Shown here: in pieces, positions 24,908-32,900 of the stretch | Position numbering within the stretch: position 1 is the first letter of the stretch | How the letters are laid out: each line of letters opens with the position of its first letter | Origin: Flavobacteriales bacterium | Lineage (GTDB): Bacteria > Bacteroidota > Bacteroidia > Flavobacteriales_F > PHOS-HE28 | Direction: 5' to 3' | Assembly (NCBI GenBank): GCA_017987895.1 | Contig: JAGNSU010000025.1 | Span: 1-38,578, forward strand | DNA length: 38,578 nucleotides | Notes under the pieces: generated by a model | The model's database searches: none | What the model saw: only the letters and a program-made list of their open reading frames with translations | What the model was told of the DNA's origin: nothing | Translations under genes and position numbers: made by a program

Positions 24908-25021
24908 AGGTGAAGGAGTGAGATCGTAGACCAACCGGTCCTTCAGTGCCTTGCTCACGGCCTCGGTGCTGCTGCTCAGTTCCTCCCCGATCATCTTATA
25001 GCGGTCGGTTACACCTTGAAC
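24908..25021 (-). pseudogene. Remnant of a LuxR-family response regulator C-terminus
   Basis: In one minus-strand frame this 209-nt gap encodes VVQGVTDRYKMIGEEL joined directly to SSSTEAVSKALKDRLV. The intact regulator at 29223-29873 ends LVDGLSYKMIADHLG, then a helix-turn-helix, then SNTEAVSKTLRDRLLG. So the remnant keeps both ends of the LuxR DNA-binding domain but lacks about 21 residues in between, which hold the recognition helix. There is no receiver domain and no start, and the frame runs on past the usual C-terminus. It is therefore a dead relic, in the same orientation as the duplicated cassettes and directly downstream of them. It may derive from a former second regulator gene of this locus. 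Confidence 0.7.
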
Positions 25022-25022
25022 G

Positions 25023-25054
25023 ACGAACGCCCCGGTGTGGGCCAGGGCGTTCGT
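25023..25054 (-). terminator. Hairpin terminator after YWFDD-repeat gene copy 1
   Basis: ACGAACGCCC (25023-25032) pairs perfectly with GGGCGTTCGT (25045-25054) around a 12-nt loop. It starts 15 nt after the stop of the minus-strand gene at 25070. There is no T-tract. It abuts the LuxR relic. Confidence 0.7.
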
Positions 25055-25069
25055 GAACGATAGGCTTTT

Positions 25070-26041
25070 CTACTGTCGAACGAACGGCAGGGAGGTGGTG
25101 CCCTGCGCTCCTGTGAGGAGCACCTGATAGCTGCCCGTTGGCAGATCGGACACGTTGATGGCGATCGTTCCACTCCGGGACACCACCATGCGCGTCGCGT
25201 TCTTCACGACCCGCCCGGTGGCGTCGAGCAGCTCTACCGTGAGGTCCTGCTCGGTGCTCGCATCGATCCGCAGCCAGAGTTCGTTCTCCGCAGGGTTCGG
25301 GAAGATCAGCACGCTTTCCACGCCCGGCAATTCTTCCATGCCTACAGTGAACGAGAACTCCGTGGTGATCGGGACGCTCCAGCCTTCCAGTTCATCGCTG
25401 AAGCGGATGGTGAAAAGATGCGTTCCTGCGGTGGTGTTTATGGGCAGGTCGGTCACCAGGTCGACGACGTTCGCGGGCACAGTAGTACCCGTGACCCGCG
25501 CTGCGATGTCGTCGTCGATCCAGTACTCATAGCCGTTCACCGTGCTGCCGCGTTGTACGAAAGTGCTGGTGATCGGCGCGCTGTAGACCCCAGCGTCGTC
25601 CTGGGTCCGGAGGGTTACGCGGTGATACCCGCTCTCCAGGCTGGAAGCGTCCAGCGAGACGGTCGCTTCGTACACACCACCTCCTCCTACAGGTACAGCG
25701 ACCGCGTTCCCGGGTGCATCGTCGAACCAGTATTCATAGGCGGCGATGGTCGATCCTTGACGGGAGAATACCGACGTGATCGGCACGGCGAAGTCACCGT
25801 TGCTATCCTCGAACTGGAGGGAGATCCGATGGTATCCAGGGGCCAGGACGCTTGTGTTGAACGCGGCGTTCAAGGTGTACGTGGTGCCACCGAGCACGCT
25901 CACTGTGGTTGCGCTGGCCACGTCATCGTCGAACCAGTAACGGTACCCGGTGATGGTCTGCGCGTGCATCGCTTGGCCACCGCCGATCAGGCCGCATAGC
26001 GCGAGCGCATAGCGCCAGCAGAAGTTGTGGAAAGCTCCCAT
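25070..26041 (-). CDS. T9SS-sorted YWFDD-repeat protein, copy 1 (three repeats)
   Basis: A 323-residue secreted protein starting at the ATG at 26041 (MGAFHNFCWRYALALCGLIG, signal ending MHAQ). It has three tandem repeats of about 68 residues, opening ITGYRYWFDDDV, IAAYEYWFDDAPG and VNGYEYWIDDDI. Each contains GYHR(I/V)(S/T)L or GTHLFTIRF and ends (V/A)PITS(V/T)F or VPITTEF. The sorting domain (FPNPAENELWLRI, LDATGRVV, ending LPFVRQ) is of type A. The YWFDD repeat is a beta-rich extracellular module that I have no named function for. The gene starts 13 nt after the stop of a beta-helix gene and is probably co-transcribed with it; together they form one unit of a duplicated cassette. Confidence 0.88.
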   Translation of the reverse strand: MGAFHNFCWRYALALCGLIGGGQAMHAQTITGYRYWFDDDVASATTVSVLGGTTYTLNAAFNTSVLAPGYHRISLQFEDSNGDFAVPITSVFSRQGSTIAAYEYWFDDAPGNAVAVPVGGGGVYEATVSLDASSLESGYHRVTLRTQDDAGVYSAPITSTFVQRGSTVNGYEYWIDDDIAARVTGTTVPANVVDLVTDLPINTTAGTHLFTIRFSDELEGWSVPITTEFSFTVGMEELPGVESVLIFPNPAENELWLRIDASTEQDLTVELLDATGRVVKNATRMVVSRSGTIAINVSDLPTGSYQVLLTGAQGTTSLPFVRQ

Positions 26042-26054
26042 GATCGTGGTCGGA

Positions 26055-27104
26055 TCAATTGGGCTGTGTGGCCACCTTGATCGTGACCGGCAGATCGCCA
26101 TTGCTGTCCGTAGCCGTGGCGATGTTCGCCTGGCGGTAGTGTGGGTTGTAAGGCACATTGCCAGGCTTGTAGGGCGATGAGGATCCGTAGATGCCGATAT
26201 CCGTGCCATCGTCCGCGCCACCGATCCCGCCGCTGCCGGGCGCGAGATGCATATCATCGCTGAACTGGTAGTTGTTGTCCGTTTCATTGATGAAGATGTT
26301 CGCCGCAGGCACGTTCAACTGGCAGTTGGTGATGACCTCGCCGGAGGAGTTGCCCGTATACGTTGTCCCGCTGAACAGGCAGTTGGTGAACGTGACGTTG
26401 TTGCTCTGGTAGACCGGGTAGCTCGTGTTGGTGCAGATGCTGTTCTCAATGGTCGCCCCGGATGAATTCCGGAAGGCCTGATGGCCCAGGAACACGCAAT
26501 GGCTGATGAACAGGTTTCCGACCTCGCCTATACAACTCCCCGTGCCAGTGGCATAGTCGAAGATGCAGCGGGTGAATGTCGCGGATACGAAGTCGTTGCC
26601 ACTGACATATTGGTTGAAAACGCACTCGTCGTACAGGGTGCTGGAAGTGGAAGCGGCATCAAAGTCGAGGTAGGTGTGGCAAAGGAAGCGGCAACGGTGG
26701 AAGACGATACCCGTGGGATCGTCGTCCGCAGCGCTCGTGCCGTACTGAATATCCGACGCGGCGTTGAAAGTGATACCGGTGAAGGTGCTACCGCTCGCGC
26801 CAGTGGTGATGAGGATGTCGCCAGCACCGGTTTCCAGCGTGGTCGTACTGGTAACGCCGGTGCTATCGGGGTGAACACCGGCCCCGATGAGGTGCAGCGG
26901 CATCCCGATGGTGAAGGCGGTCGCCGATATGAAGGTTCCGCCGCTGAAGTAGAGCTTGTCGTTCGGCTGTGCGGCGGCGAGCGCGGCGTTGATGTCGGTG
27001 AACACCTGGGGCGCACCACTGCCCTGCACCACGATACGGGCCAATTGTGCTTCGGAGCGCAGCGAGAACGCCAAGGCGATCAATACGGGTAGGACGTGTT
27101 TCAT
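26055..27104 (-). CDS. Secreted right-handed beta-helix protein, copy 1
   Basis: A 349-residue exoprotein from the ATG at 27104 (MKHVLPVLIALAFSLRSEAQ). The N-terminus (LARIVVQGSGAPQVFTDINA, then NDKLYFSGGTF and HLIGAGVHPDS) is the standard cap of right-handed parallel beta-helices. Regular rungs follow, such as IVFHRCRFLCHTYLDF, TLYDECVFNQY, TFTRCIFDYAT, FISHCVFLGHQAF, IENSICTNTS and FTNCLFSGTTY. The C-terminal segment DGTDIGIYGSSSPYKPGNVP is shared with copy 2. There is no sorting domain, and no lyase or hydrolase motif stands out. Its export may rely on the signal peptide alone or on the downstream YWFDD protein; this is inference. Confidence 0.88.
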   Translation of the reverse strand: MKHVLPVLIALAFSLRSEAQLARIVVQGSGAPQVFTDINAALAAAQPNDKLYFSGGTFISATAFTIGMPLHLIGAGVHPDSTGVTSTTTLETGAGDILITTGASGSTFTGITFNAASDIQYGTSAADDDPTGIVFHRCRFLCHTYLDFDAASTSSTLYDECVFNQYVSGNDFVSATFTRCIFDYATGTGSCIGEVGNLFISHCVFLGHQAFRNSSGATIENSICTNTSYPVYQSNNVTFTNCLFSGTTYTGNSSGEVITNCQLNVPAANIFINETDNNYQFSDDMHLAPGSGGIGGADDGTDIGIYGSSSPYKPGNVPYNPHYRQANIATATDSNGDLPVTIKVATQPN

Positions 27105-27123
27105 GGTTGTGGAAAGGTTGGTA

Positions 27124-27131
27124 CAAAGCAA
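27124..27131 (-). promoter_or_regulatory. -7 box (TTGCTTTG) of beta-helix gene copy 1
   Basis: GGTTGCTTTGTACCAA on the minus strand, 20 nt upstream of the ATG at 27104. A TTG lies exactly 20 nt further upstream, within ATTGATGC. Copy 2 has GGTTGATTTGTGCCAA with the same 20-nt spacer to TTG. Confidence 0.65.
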
Positions 27132-27147
27132 CCGGGTCTGCTGGTCG

Positions 27148-27169
27148 GCATCAATCCCGAGAACGGGGG
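27148..27169 (-). promoter_or_regulatory. Conserved CCCG..CGGG element overlapping the -33 region, copy 1
   Basis: On the minus strand CCCGttctCGGGATTGATGC, an inverted repeat followed by ATTGATGC. The same element stands before copy 2 (29121-29142) at nearly the same distance from the start codon, while the surrounding intergenic bases differ. It is probably an operator or activator site; the neighbouring LuxR regulator is the obvious candidate to bind it. Confidence 0.55.
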
Positions 27170-27180
27170 GGTAGCCCGCA

Positions 27181-27194
27181 GCTCCGATCGGAGC
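27181..27194. other. 14-bp perfect palindrome in the cassette intergenic region
   Basis: GCTCCGATCGGAGC lies upstream of the conserved element of copy 1 and about 100 nt downstream of the copy 2 YWFDD stop at 27292. It has no counterpart before copy 2. It could be a protein site or part of a weak terminator. The rest of the 187-nt gap shows no gene. Confidence 0.35.
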
Positions 27195-27291
27195 AGGGTC
27201 GCATTGTCGCTCACCCGCTCACCGCAAGGATCTGTCGGAGGCGGAATTGCTGTGGGTTGGCGCTCGTGGGAGTTCGAACCCGAGAGACCCT

Positions 27292-28035
27292 CTACTGCCG
27301 CACGAAGGGCAGGCACTTGGCGCCCTGTGCTCCATGGAGACGTACCTGATATCGCCCGCTCGCCAGATCGGATAGGTCCATCTGGATCGTGCTGCTCCGC
27401 GCAACAACGACGCGCACCGCCTGCTTCACCAAGCGCCCGCTAGCGTCCAACACTTCCGCAGCAAGGTCCTGGTCGGTGTTCGCCTCGATCCGCAACCAGA
27501 GTTCGTTCGTCGCCGGGTTGGGGAAGAGCAACACGCTTTCCAGGCCGGGCAGTTCATCCAGGCCTACGGAGAAGGAGAACTCCGTGGTGAGCGGCACGCT
27601 CCAGTAACCAAGTTGATCGCGGTCGCGCCAGGTGATCGTATGCGTGCCTGTTGGTAGGGCCGAGCAATCGATGTTGGTCACCACGTCCAGCGTGCTGGTC
27701 GCGGGAACGCTCACGGTCTGCGCCGTCGCCACGTTGTCATCGAACCAGTACTGCCATGCAGTGAGGTCGCCACCCTGCCGGTGGAACACCTTGGTGAGCG
27801 GTACGCTCCACGCACCAAGGTCATCCTGCGTTTGTAGGGTGATCCGGTTGTAGCCATCGCCGGCGGTCGCTGCGGCGAGGTCCGTATTGAGCGAGTAATG
27901 TTGGCCAGCGGTAACGGGTACGTTCACTAGCGTACTGACATTATCGTCGAACCAATACCGGTAAGCGGCGACGTTCTGCGCGTGGGATGCGGTCACCAAG
28001 CCACCGAGGAAAATGAAAAGTAGAAGCGTCCGCAT
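27292..28035 (-). CDS. T9SS-sorted YWFDD-repeat protein, copy 2 (two repeats)
   Basis: A 247-residue paralog of the 323-residue copy 1. The signal peptide is MRTLLLFIFLGGLVTASHAQ. Only two repeats are present, opening VAAYRYWFDDNVSTLVNVP and LTAWQYWFDDNVATAQTVS, with GYNRITLQTQDDLGAWSVPL and GTHTITWRDRDQLGYWSVPL. The bridge FSFSVGLDELPGLESVLLFP and the sorting domain (NPATNELWLRIEANTDQDL, ending CLPFVRQ) are nearly the same as in copy 1. So one repeat was gained or lost after duplication. It starts 3 nt after the stop of its beta-helix partner, a tight operon. Confidence 0.88.
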   Translation of the reverse strand: MRTLLLFIFLGGLVTASHAQNVAAYRYWFDDNVSTLVNVPVTAGQHYSLNTDLAAATAGDGYNRITLQTQDDLGAWSVPLTKVFHRQGGDLTAWQYWFDDNVATAQTVSVPATSTLDVVTNIDCSALPTGTHTITWRDRDQLGYWSVPLTTEFSFSVGLDELPGLESVLLFPNPATNELWLRIEANTDQDLAAEVLDASGRLVKQAVRVVVARSSTIQMDLSDLASGRYQVRLHGAQGAKCLPFVRQ

Positions 28036-28038
28036 GGC

Positions 28039-29079
28039 TCAGTGGGTTTGCGCTTCCGTGCGGATGTCCACCGGCAGGTCGCCATTGCCGTCCGTGGCGG
28101 GTGCGATCACGCCGGTCTGGAAATGTGGATTGTTGGGTACCGCACCCGGCTTGTAAGGGGACGAAGTGCCATAAACGCCCACGTCGGTGCCGTCTGTGGC
28201 CATGCCGATCCCCGGGCTGACGGGCAGTAGGTGGAGGTCGTCGCTGAACTCATATCCCCCGCTGGTCTCGTTCACGAAGAGGCTGTCCGTCGTGGATGCG
28301 CCCAGCACGTTGCCCGTAGCGGAACCCGGGGTCATGTTGCTTACGAGGCTGGTGTAGGCGCACAGGTTGTTCGTAATTGTTGCCCCGCTGCTTTGCCAGA
28401 AAGGCGCGCTGCTGTTCCGGGTGAAGATGCAGTTGGCGACGTTGCAGTTCGGACTGTTCGATACACGTCCTCCGATCACCGTACAATGGTCCATGGTGAG
28501 ACCTCCGGTTCCGAACGCGCTGATGGGAGAATGCGTGGCGTTCCCCCAGAAACTGAAAATACTCCGGGTTACGGTGGATATCCCATCGTTACCATAGAGC
28601 CGGTGACGGAAGATGCATTCATCGAAGTTGGTCTCTGAGCCCGGCCCTTGGTTCATCTGGTTGCCGAATTCACAACGCTGGAACACGATCCCCGTAGGCG
28701 CATAGTCAGAGGTTCCGTTGCCGTACATCACGGATTCATAGAAACGTATACCGGTGAAGGTGCTGCCCGATGCGGCGGTATGGATCTGCGTGGCCCCAGT
28801 GGTGGCGATGGTGGTGATCCCGGTCACCGAACTGCTATCCGGATGGATGCCTGCGCCAACGAAGTGCAAAGGCTTATCGATGACCAACGCACCGCTAAAG
28901 GCGAACGTGCCGCCGCTGAGATAGAGTTTGTCCCCGTTCTGCGCGGCCGCCACAGCTGCGCCGATGTCCGTGAACACCTGCGGACCGCCGGTGCCTTCCA
29001 CCACGATGCGGGCCAATTGCGCTTGCGCAGGTGCCGTGAGCCCAAGGGCGAGGAGCGCGTTCAAGTAGTGCTTCTTCAT
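28039..29079 (-). CDS. Secreted right-handed beta-helix protein, copy 2
   Basis: A 346-residue paralog of copy 1, from the ATG at 29079 (MKKHYLNALLALGLTAPAQA). The cap is conserved (LARIVVEGTGGPQVFTDIGA, DKLYLSGGTF, HFVGAGIHPDSSSVTG), as is the rung start GIVFQRCEF and the C-terminal stretch DGTDVGVYGTSSPYKPGAVP. The middle rungs diverge strongly (TNFDECIFRHRL, TVTRSIFSFWGN, LTMDHCTVIGG, VANCIFTRNSS). So the ends are under constraint and the helix face varies, as expected if the face binds different ligands. There is no sorting domain. It lies 143 nt downstream of the response regulator. Confidence 0.88.
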   Translation of the reverse strand: MKKHYLNALLALGLTAPAQAQLARIVVEGTGGPQVFTDIGAAVAAAQNGDKLYLSGGTFAFSGALVIDKPLHFVGAGIHPDSSSVTGITTIATTGATQIHTAASGSTFTGIRFYESVMYGNGTSDYAPTGIVFQRCEFGNQMNQGPGSETNFDECIFRHRLYGNDGISTVTRSIFSFWGNATHSPISAFGTGGLTMDHCTVIGGRVSNSPNCNVANCIFTRNSSAPFWQSSGATITNNLCAYTSLVSNMTPGSATGNVLGASTTDSLFVNETSGGYEFSDDLHLLPVSPGIGMATDGTDVGVYGTSSPYKPGAVPNNPHFQTGVIAPATDGNGDLPVDIRTEAQTH

Positions 29080-29096
29080 GCTCAATTGTATTGGCA

Positions 29097-29104
29097 CAAA
29101 TCAA
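29097..29104 (-). promoter_or_regulatory. -7 box (TTGATTTG) of beta-helix gene copy 2
   Basis: GGTTGATTTGTGCCAA on the minus strand, 18 nt upstream of the ATG at 29079, with a TTG 20 nt further upstream. The layout is the same as copy 1. Confidence 0.65.
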
Positions 29105-29120
29105 CCTGGCCGTGTTGCGT

Positions 29121-29142
29121 GCATCAATCCCGAAATCGGGGG
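29121..29142 (-). promoter_or_regulatory. Conserved CCCGA..TCGGG element overlapping the -33 region, copy 2
   Basis: On the minus strand CCCGAttTCGGGATTGATGC. The inverted repeat is perfect here (CCCGA/TCGGG), and its right flank runs into the -33 TTG. It is 42 nt from the start codon; copy 1 has 44 nt. Confidence 0.6.
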
Positions 29143-29167
29143 AGGGCGCGTCTACAGGGGCAGCAGG

Positions 29168-29205
29168 CAGGAGCAGGGGCAATGATACGGTTGCCCCTGC
29201 TCCTG
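29168..29205 (-). terminator. Very strong hairpin terminator after the response regulator
   Basis: A perfect 15-bp stem, CAGGAGCAGGGGCAA (29168-29182) with TTGCCCCTGCTCCTG (29191-29205), around an 8-nt loop. It starts 17 nt after the regulator stop and separates the kinase-regulator operon from the first cassette. No T-tract follows. Confidence 0.78.
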
Positions 29206-29222
29206 TCCCTGCGCCTTGAACG

Positions 29223-29873
29223 CTATCCAAGCAAGCGGTCGCGCAAGGTCTTCGATACCGCTTCAGTGTTGCTCTTCACGTGGAGCTTTACGTAGATGTT
29301 CTTGATGTGCGTCTTGATGGTTTCTTGTCCCACGCCCAAATGGTCGGCGATCATCTTGTAACTAAGCCCGTCCACCAGGCACTGGAGCACATCCTTTTCA
29401 CGTATGCTCAAGCCATGGTCTTCGGGGCTGGCAGTGCTCTTGGCTGGCAGGCGCTGGAAGTGGAGCATCACCTTGCGTGCGATGCTCGGGGTCATCGGTG
29501 CCCCGCCTTGCCGCACTTCGGTGATCGCGGCGAGCAGCGCGTCCGGCGCGGTGTTCTTCAGCAGGTAGCCCATCGCCCCGGCACAGAGGGAAGCATACAC
29601 GCGTTCTTCATCACCGAACACGGTGAGCATGATCACCGGCAGTTCCGGATGGCGATGGTGCAACAAGCGCGTCGCTTCGATCCCGTTCATGCCCGGCATG
29701 TCGATGTCCATCAGCACCACGTCCGGTTTGCATGAAGCGACACGGTCCAGCACCTGGTTCCCATCGGGGAAGCATCCGCACAGACCGATGCCCGGTGTGG
29801 TGCTGAGCAGCGTGCCCAGCGAATCGCGGATGCCTTTGTTGTCGTCGAAGAGCGCGACGTGGATGATGTCCAT
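29223..29873 (-). CDS. LuxR/NarL-family response regulator
   Basis: A 216-residue regulator. The ATG at 29873 (MDIIHVALFDDNKGIRDSLG) is chosen over an upstream TTG. The receiver domain (1-120) has the acidic pair FDD (10-11), the phosphoacceptor D56 in VLMDIDMPGMNG, the switch threonine in MLTVFGD and the lysine in YLLKNTAP, so it is complete. The LuxR helix-turn-helix (about 150-210) has LSIREKDVLQCLVDGLSYKM, then ADHLGVGQETIKTHIKNIYV, ending TEAVSKTLRDRLLG. It is 38 nt downstream of its sensor kinase, which should phosphorylate D56. It is a plausible regulator of the two beta-helix cassettes that follow. Confidence 0.95.
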   Translation of the reverse strand: MDIIHVALFDDNKGIRDSLGTLLSTTPGIGLCGCFPDGNQVLDRVASCKPDVVLMDIDMPGMNGIEATRLLHHRHPELPVIMLTVFGDEERVYASLCAGAMGYLLKNTAPDALLAAITEVRQGGAPMTPSIARKVMLHFQRLPAKSTASPEDHGLSIREKDVLQCLVDGLSYKMIADHLGVGQETIKTHIKNIYVKLHVKSNTEAVSKTLRDRLLG

Positions 29874-29911
29874 GGTGCGGGTGGGCAAAACTATTCCGCC
29901 GGGAACCTACA

Positions 29912-32900
29912 TCAATCACCTGTTAGGGGGAGAGCCTCCGTCAAGGGCGCCACGACGCGTACTTCGGTCCCTTTTCCCGGTGTGCTCACCACCTCCACGC
30001 GGGCACGGATCGATCCAGCGCGGGTGCGCATGTTCCCCAGTCCGTTCCCATTGTAGCTGTCCACGTTGGCCGGATCGAAGCCCGCACCATCATCGCGGAT
30101 GCTGAGCACCAGTTCACGCCCCTTGCTACTGAGCGTTACCGTGACGCTTGTGCAGTGCGCGTACTTCGCCGCGTTGTGCATCGCCTCCTTGTAGATGAGG
30201 AAGAGGTTGCGGCGTTGTTCCGCGCTCAACTTCCGCTCGGCCAGGCCGGGTGAGGTGTTGAAGTGCAACACAATGTCCTGTACCGAGAGCAGGTCGGCGC
30301 CGAAACCACGCATCCGTTCTATCAGGGATGCCGCATCGTCGTTCTTCGGGTCCACGCTCCACACGATGTCGCTCATCTGCTCGATCATCGCCCGTGAGCT
30401 GCTGCCGATCTTTTCGGCCACCTGCTGCGCCATGTCGTCGTCCGCGTGTTCCAGTTTGCGCTTCAAGGCTTCGCTGTAGTAGCTGATGCTTCCCAACGTA
30501 CTTCCGATATCATCGTGCAGATCGCGCGCGATGCGATCGCGCACGCCTTGGAGTTTCAACCGCTGCCGCTGCCGCAGCCGGGAAACCCCGTACATGCCGA
30601 GCGCACCTGTGGCCAGCACGAGCCCGAAGAACCACCAGCGTTGCCAGAAAGGACCTGTTACGGTCACGGTGAGCAAGGCATGTTCAGGCCCTGTTCTTCC
30701 GTACGCGTCCCGCACCCGTACCAGCAGTCGATGCGTGCCTACGGGTACACCGGAGTAGCGGACGCCTTCACGCGCCGTGGTGACCCTTGCTTCGGCATCC
30801 ACGCCTTCCAGCTTGTACACGAACTCCAACGGTCCGGCTCCCGTGGGTGAAAGCGCCGAGATCACCGCGTCGAAGGCGCTGCTGCGGTAGGGGATCTCCA
30901 CGGCGTTCGCGCTCACCGGTAACGGCCCCCAGGTGTTCTTCAGTTCCAACAACGCAGGGGTGGGCAGCCCGAGTGGGGTATCGAACGCGGCTGGATCGAA
31001 GGTGACCAGATGGCGATCGGTGCAGAAGGCGATACGGCCGTCCTTCAGCGCCAGGATGCTGGAGTTCAGACGCTGGAGCTCATGTCCGTCGTTCACGGGT
31101 ACGTGCAGCCATTCCAGAGTACGCGGATCGAAACGCACTAGACCGTCGCTCGTGGAGTACCATAAGCGGCCGCGTAGATCCCGTGCCAGCCCCAAGGCAT
31201 CGTGCGGCACATGGGCGGGTGTCGCAAAGGCGATGGCACGGCCATCGACAACGCATGCGAGACCCGCATCCCGCAGGGTACACCAAACGGTATCGCCCGC
31301 TGTGAGGATCGCGGTGACGTAATTGCCCGGCATGCGGCGCGACCCGGTCGCCGCGACATGGTACAGCCCCAACTCGCTCTTTCTACCATGGCGCGGAGGT
31401 TTCCACTGCCAGAGGCCGTCCGAAGCGCCCACCCAATAGTCGCCATGGTCATCCGCCAAGGTGGTGCGTTGCATCAATGGGGCGCGCACCCCTTCAGGAT
31501 AGGGGTTCCATTCCTTACGATGGGCGCCGGAGCGCGGATCGAAGATGAGATGACCATAGCCCAAGGCACCCACCACCAAGGAAAGCTCATCGTTGAGCGT
31601 GTCAAGGAACACGGACCGGACTTGGAACATGACCTTCTCCTTGATGCTCACCGCCAGATCGGTCCGGGCCGGATCGATGATGCGCTCTTCCAGCGGTTCG
31701 TAGAGGTATAGGCCTGTCTCGGTACCGATGTACCGCATGTTCGGCCCGACTTCGAAAAGGCCGGTGATCTCCAATGCCTCGCCCTTGTGTGTGATGGGAA
31801 CATGACGGATCGCGTTGGAGGTGGGATCGATCAGGAAGAAGCCGCGTGATGTGGAGATACGGATCGTGCCGTCGGCGTCCTGCTGTAGTTTGTGGAAGGC
31901 CAGGTCACCGGGTTCTTCATCTGGCAGGAGTTGCGTCGTATTGAAGCGCCAAACATCTGCCGCGTGTACGGAAAGCCCATCGGCCGTACCGACCCAGAGG
32001 GTACCCTTCCGGTCCTTCAATAGGCAGCGCACACGATCGTTGATCAATGACGCGTGATCGTTACGCCTATGACGCCAGCGGGCCATCTCTCCATCACGCA
32101 CATGGATCAGGGCGAGCCCGTTCAACTTTGTTCCTGCGATGAACACACTATCTCCCCAAGGGACCATGGCGGTCACCTCGTCCGCTAGCGGGATGAACTC
32201 CGGTGCGTTCGGCCGGTCCAGGTCAAGGCGCTCGATCCCTGCGCTCCAACCTCCTGCGTACAGCCGGTCACCGAGCACAAGACCGTTCGTGACCGGGCCT
32301 CGCCCCATCATTTGCGAGAATGCCAACGACATGCGCAGTTCGCCGGTGATCGCATCAGCTATGTAGGAACGCGTGCTATGGACCACCGGCATCCAGATAT
32401 GTTGAGGATCCAGTAAAAGTGCCCGATGGCACCAAGTTGCACCGGTGAGACTGTCCACGCCAGCCGCGGTGCGCATATAGCGGAACCCGCGCACGGTGAA
32501 GGACTTTGCCCGCGTATTGAACCAGCATGCTCCGGTATTGCTCGTGCTGAGCACCAGGATGGAATCGTTCACCACCAGCACATGGTTCAGCTTATCACTT
32601 GGCAGCCCCCCCTTGACCGACGGATCGTGACGCAAATGTTCGAACGCTCCGCTCGAATGGTCGCGCCGGAAGAGCCCGGCACCCTGCGTGCTGATCCACA
32701 GATCGCCCGATGCGTCCTGAGCGATGCTGGTGATGTTGCTCGTACCCGGTGCGTTGGGAATGGCTGTGAACCGCTCCACACGTTGCCCATCGTACCGGTC
32801 AAGACCGTTCTCGGTGCCGATCCAGATGTAGCCGTCGCGGTCCTCGAACAAGCAGGTGATCGCGTTGTGCGACAAGCCCTCGTTCGTGGTGATGTGCTGG

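Noticed and set aside
26042..26287. Long N-terminal extension of YWFDD copy 1
   Set aside because: It is a Ser/Thr/Arg-rich shadow of the beta-helix gene end; the ATG at 26041 matches the start of copy 2.
27266..27285. tRNA T-arm-like sequence (GGAGTTCGAACCC)
   Set aside because: The stem does not pair correctly around the loop, and no D-arm, anticodon arm or acceptor stem is found upstream.
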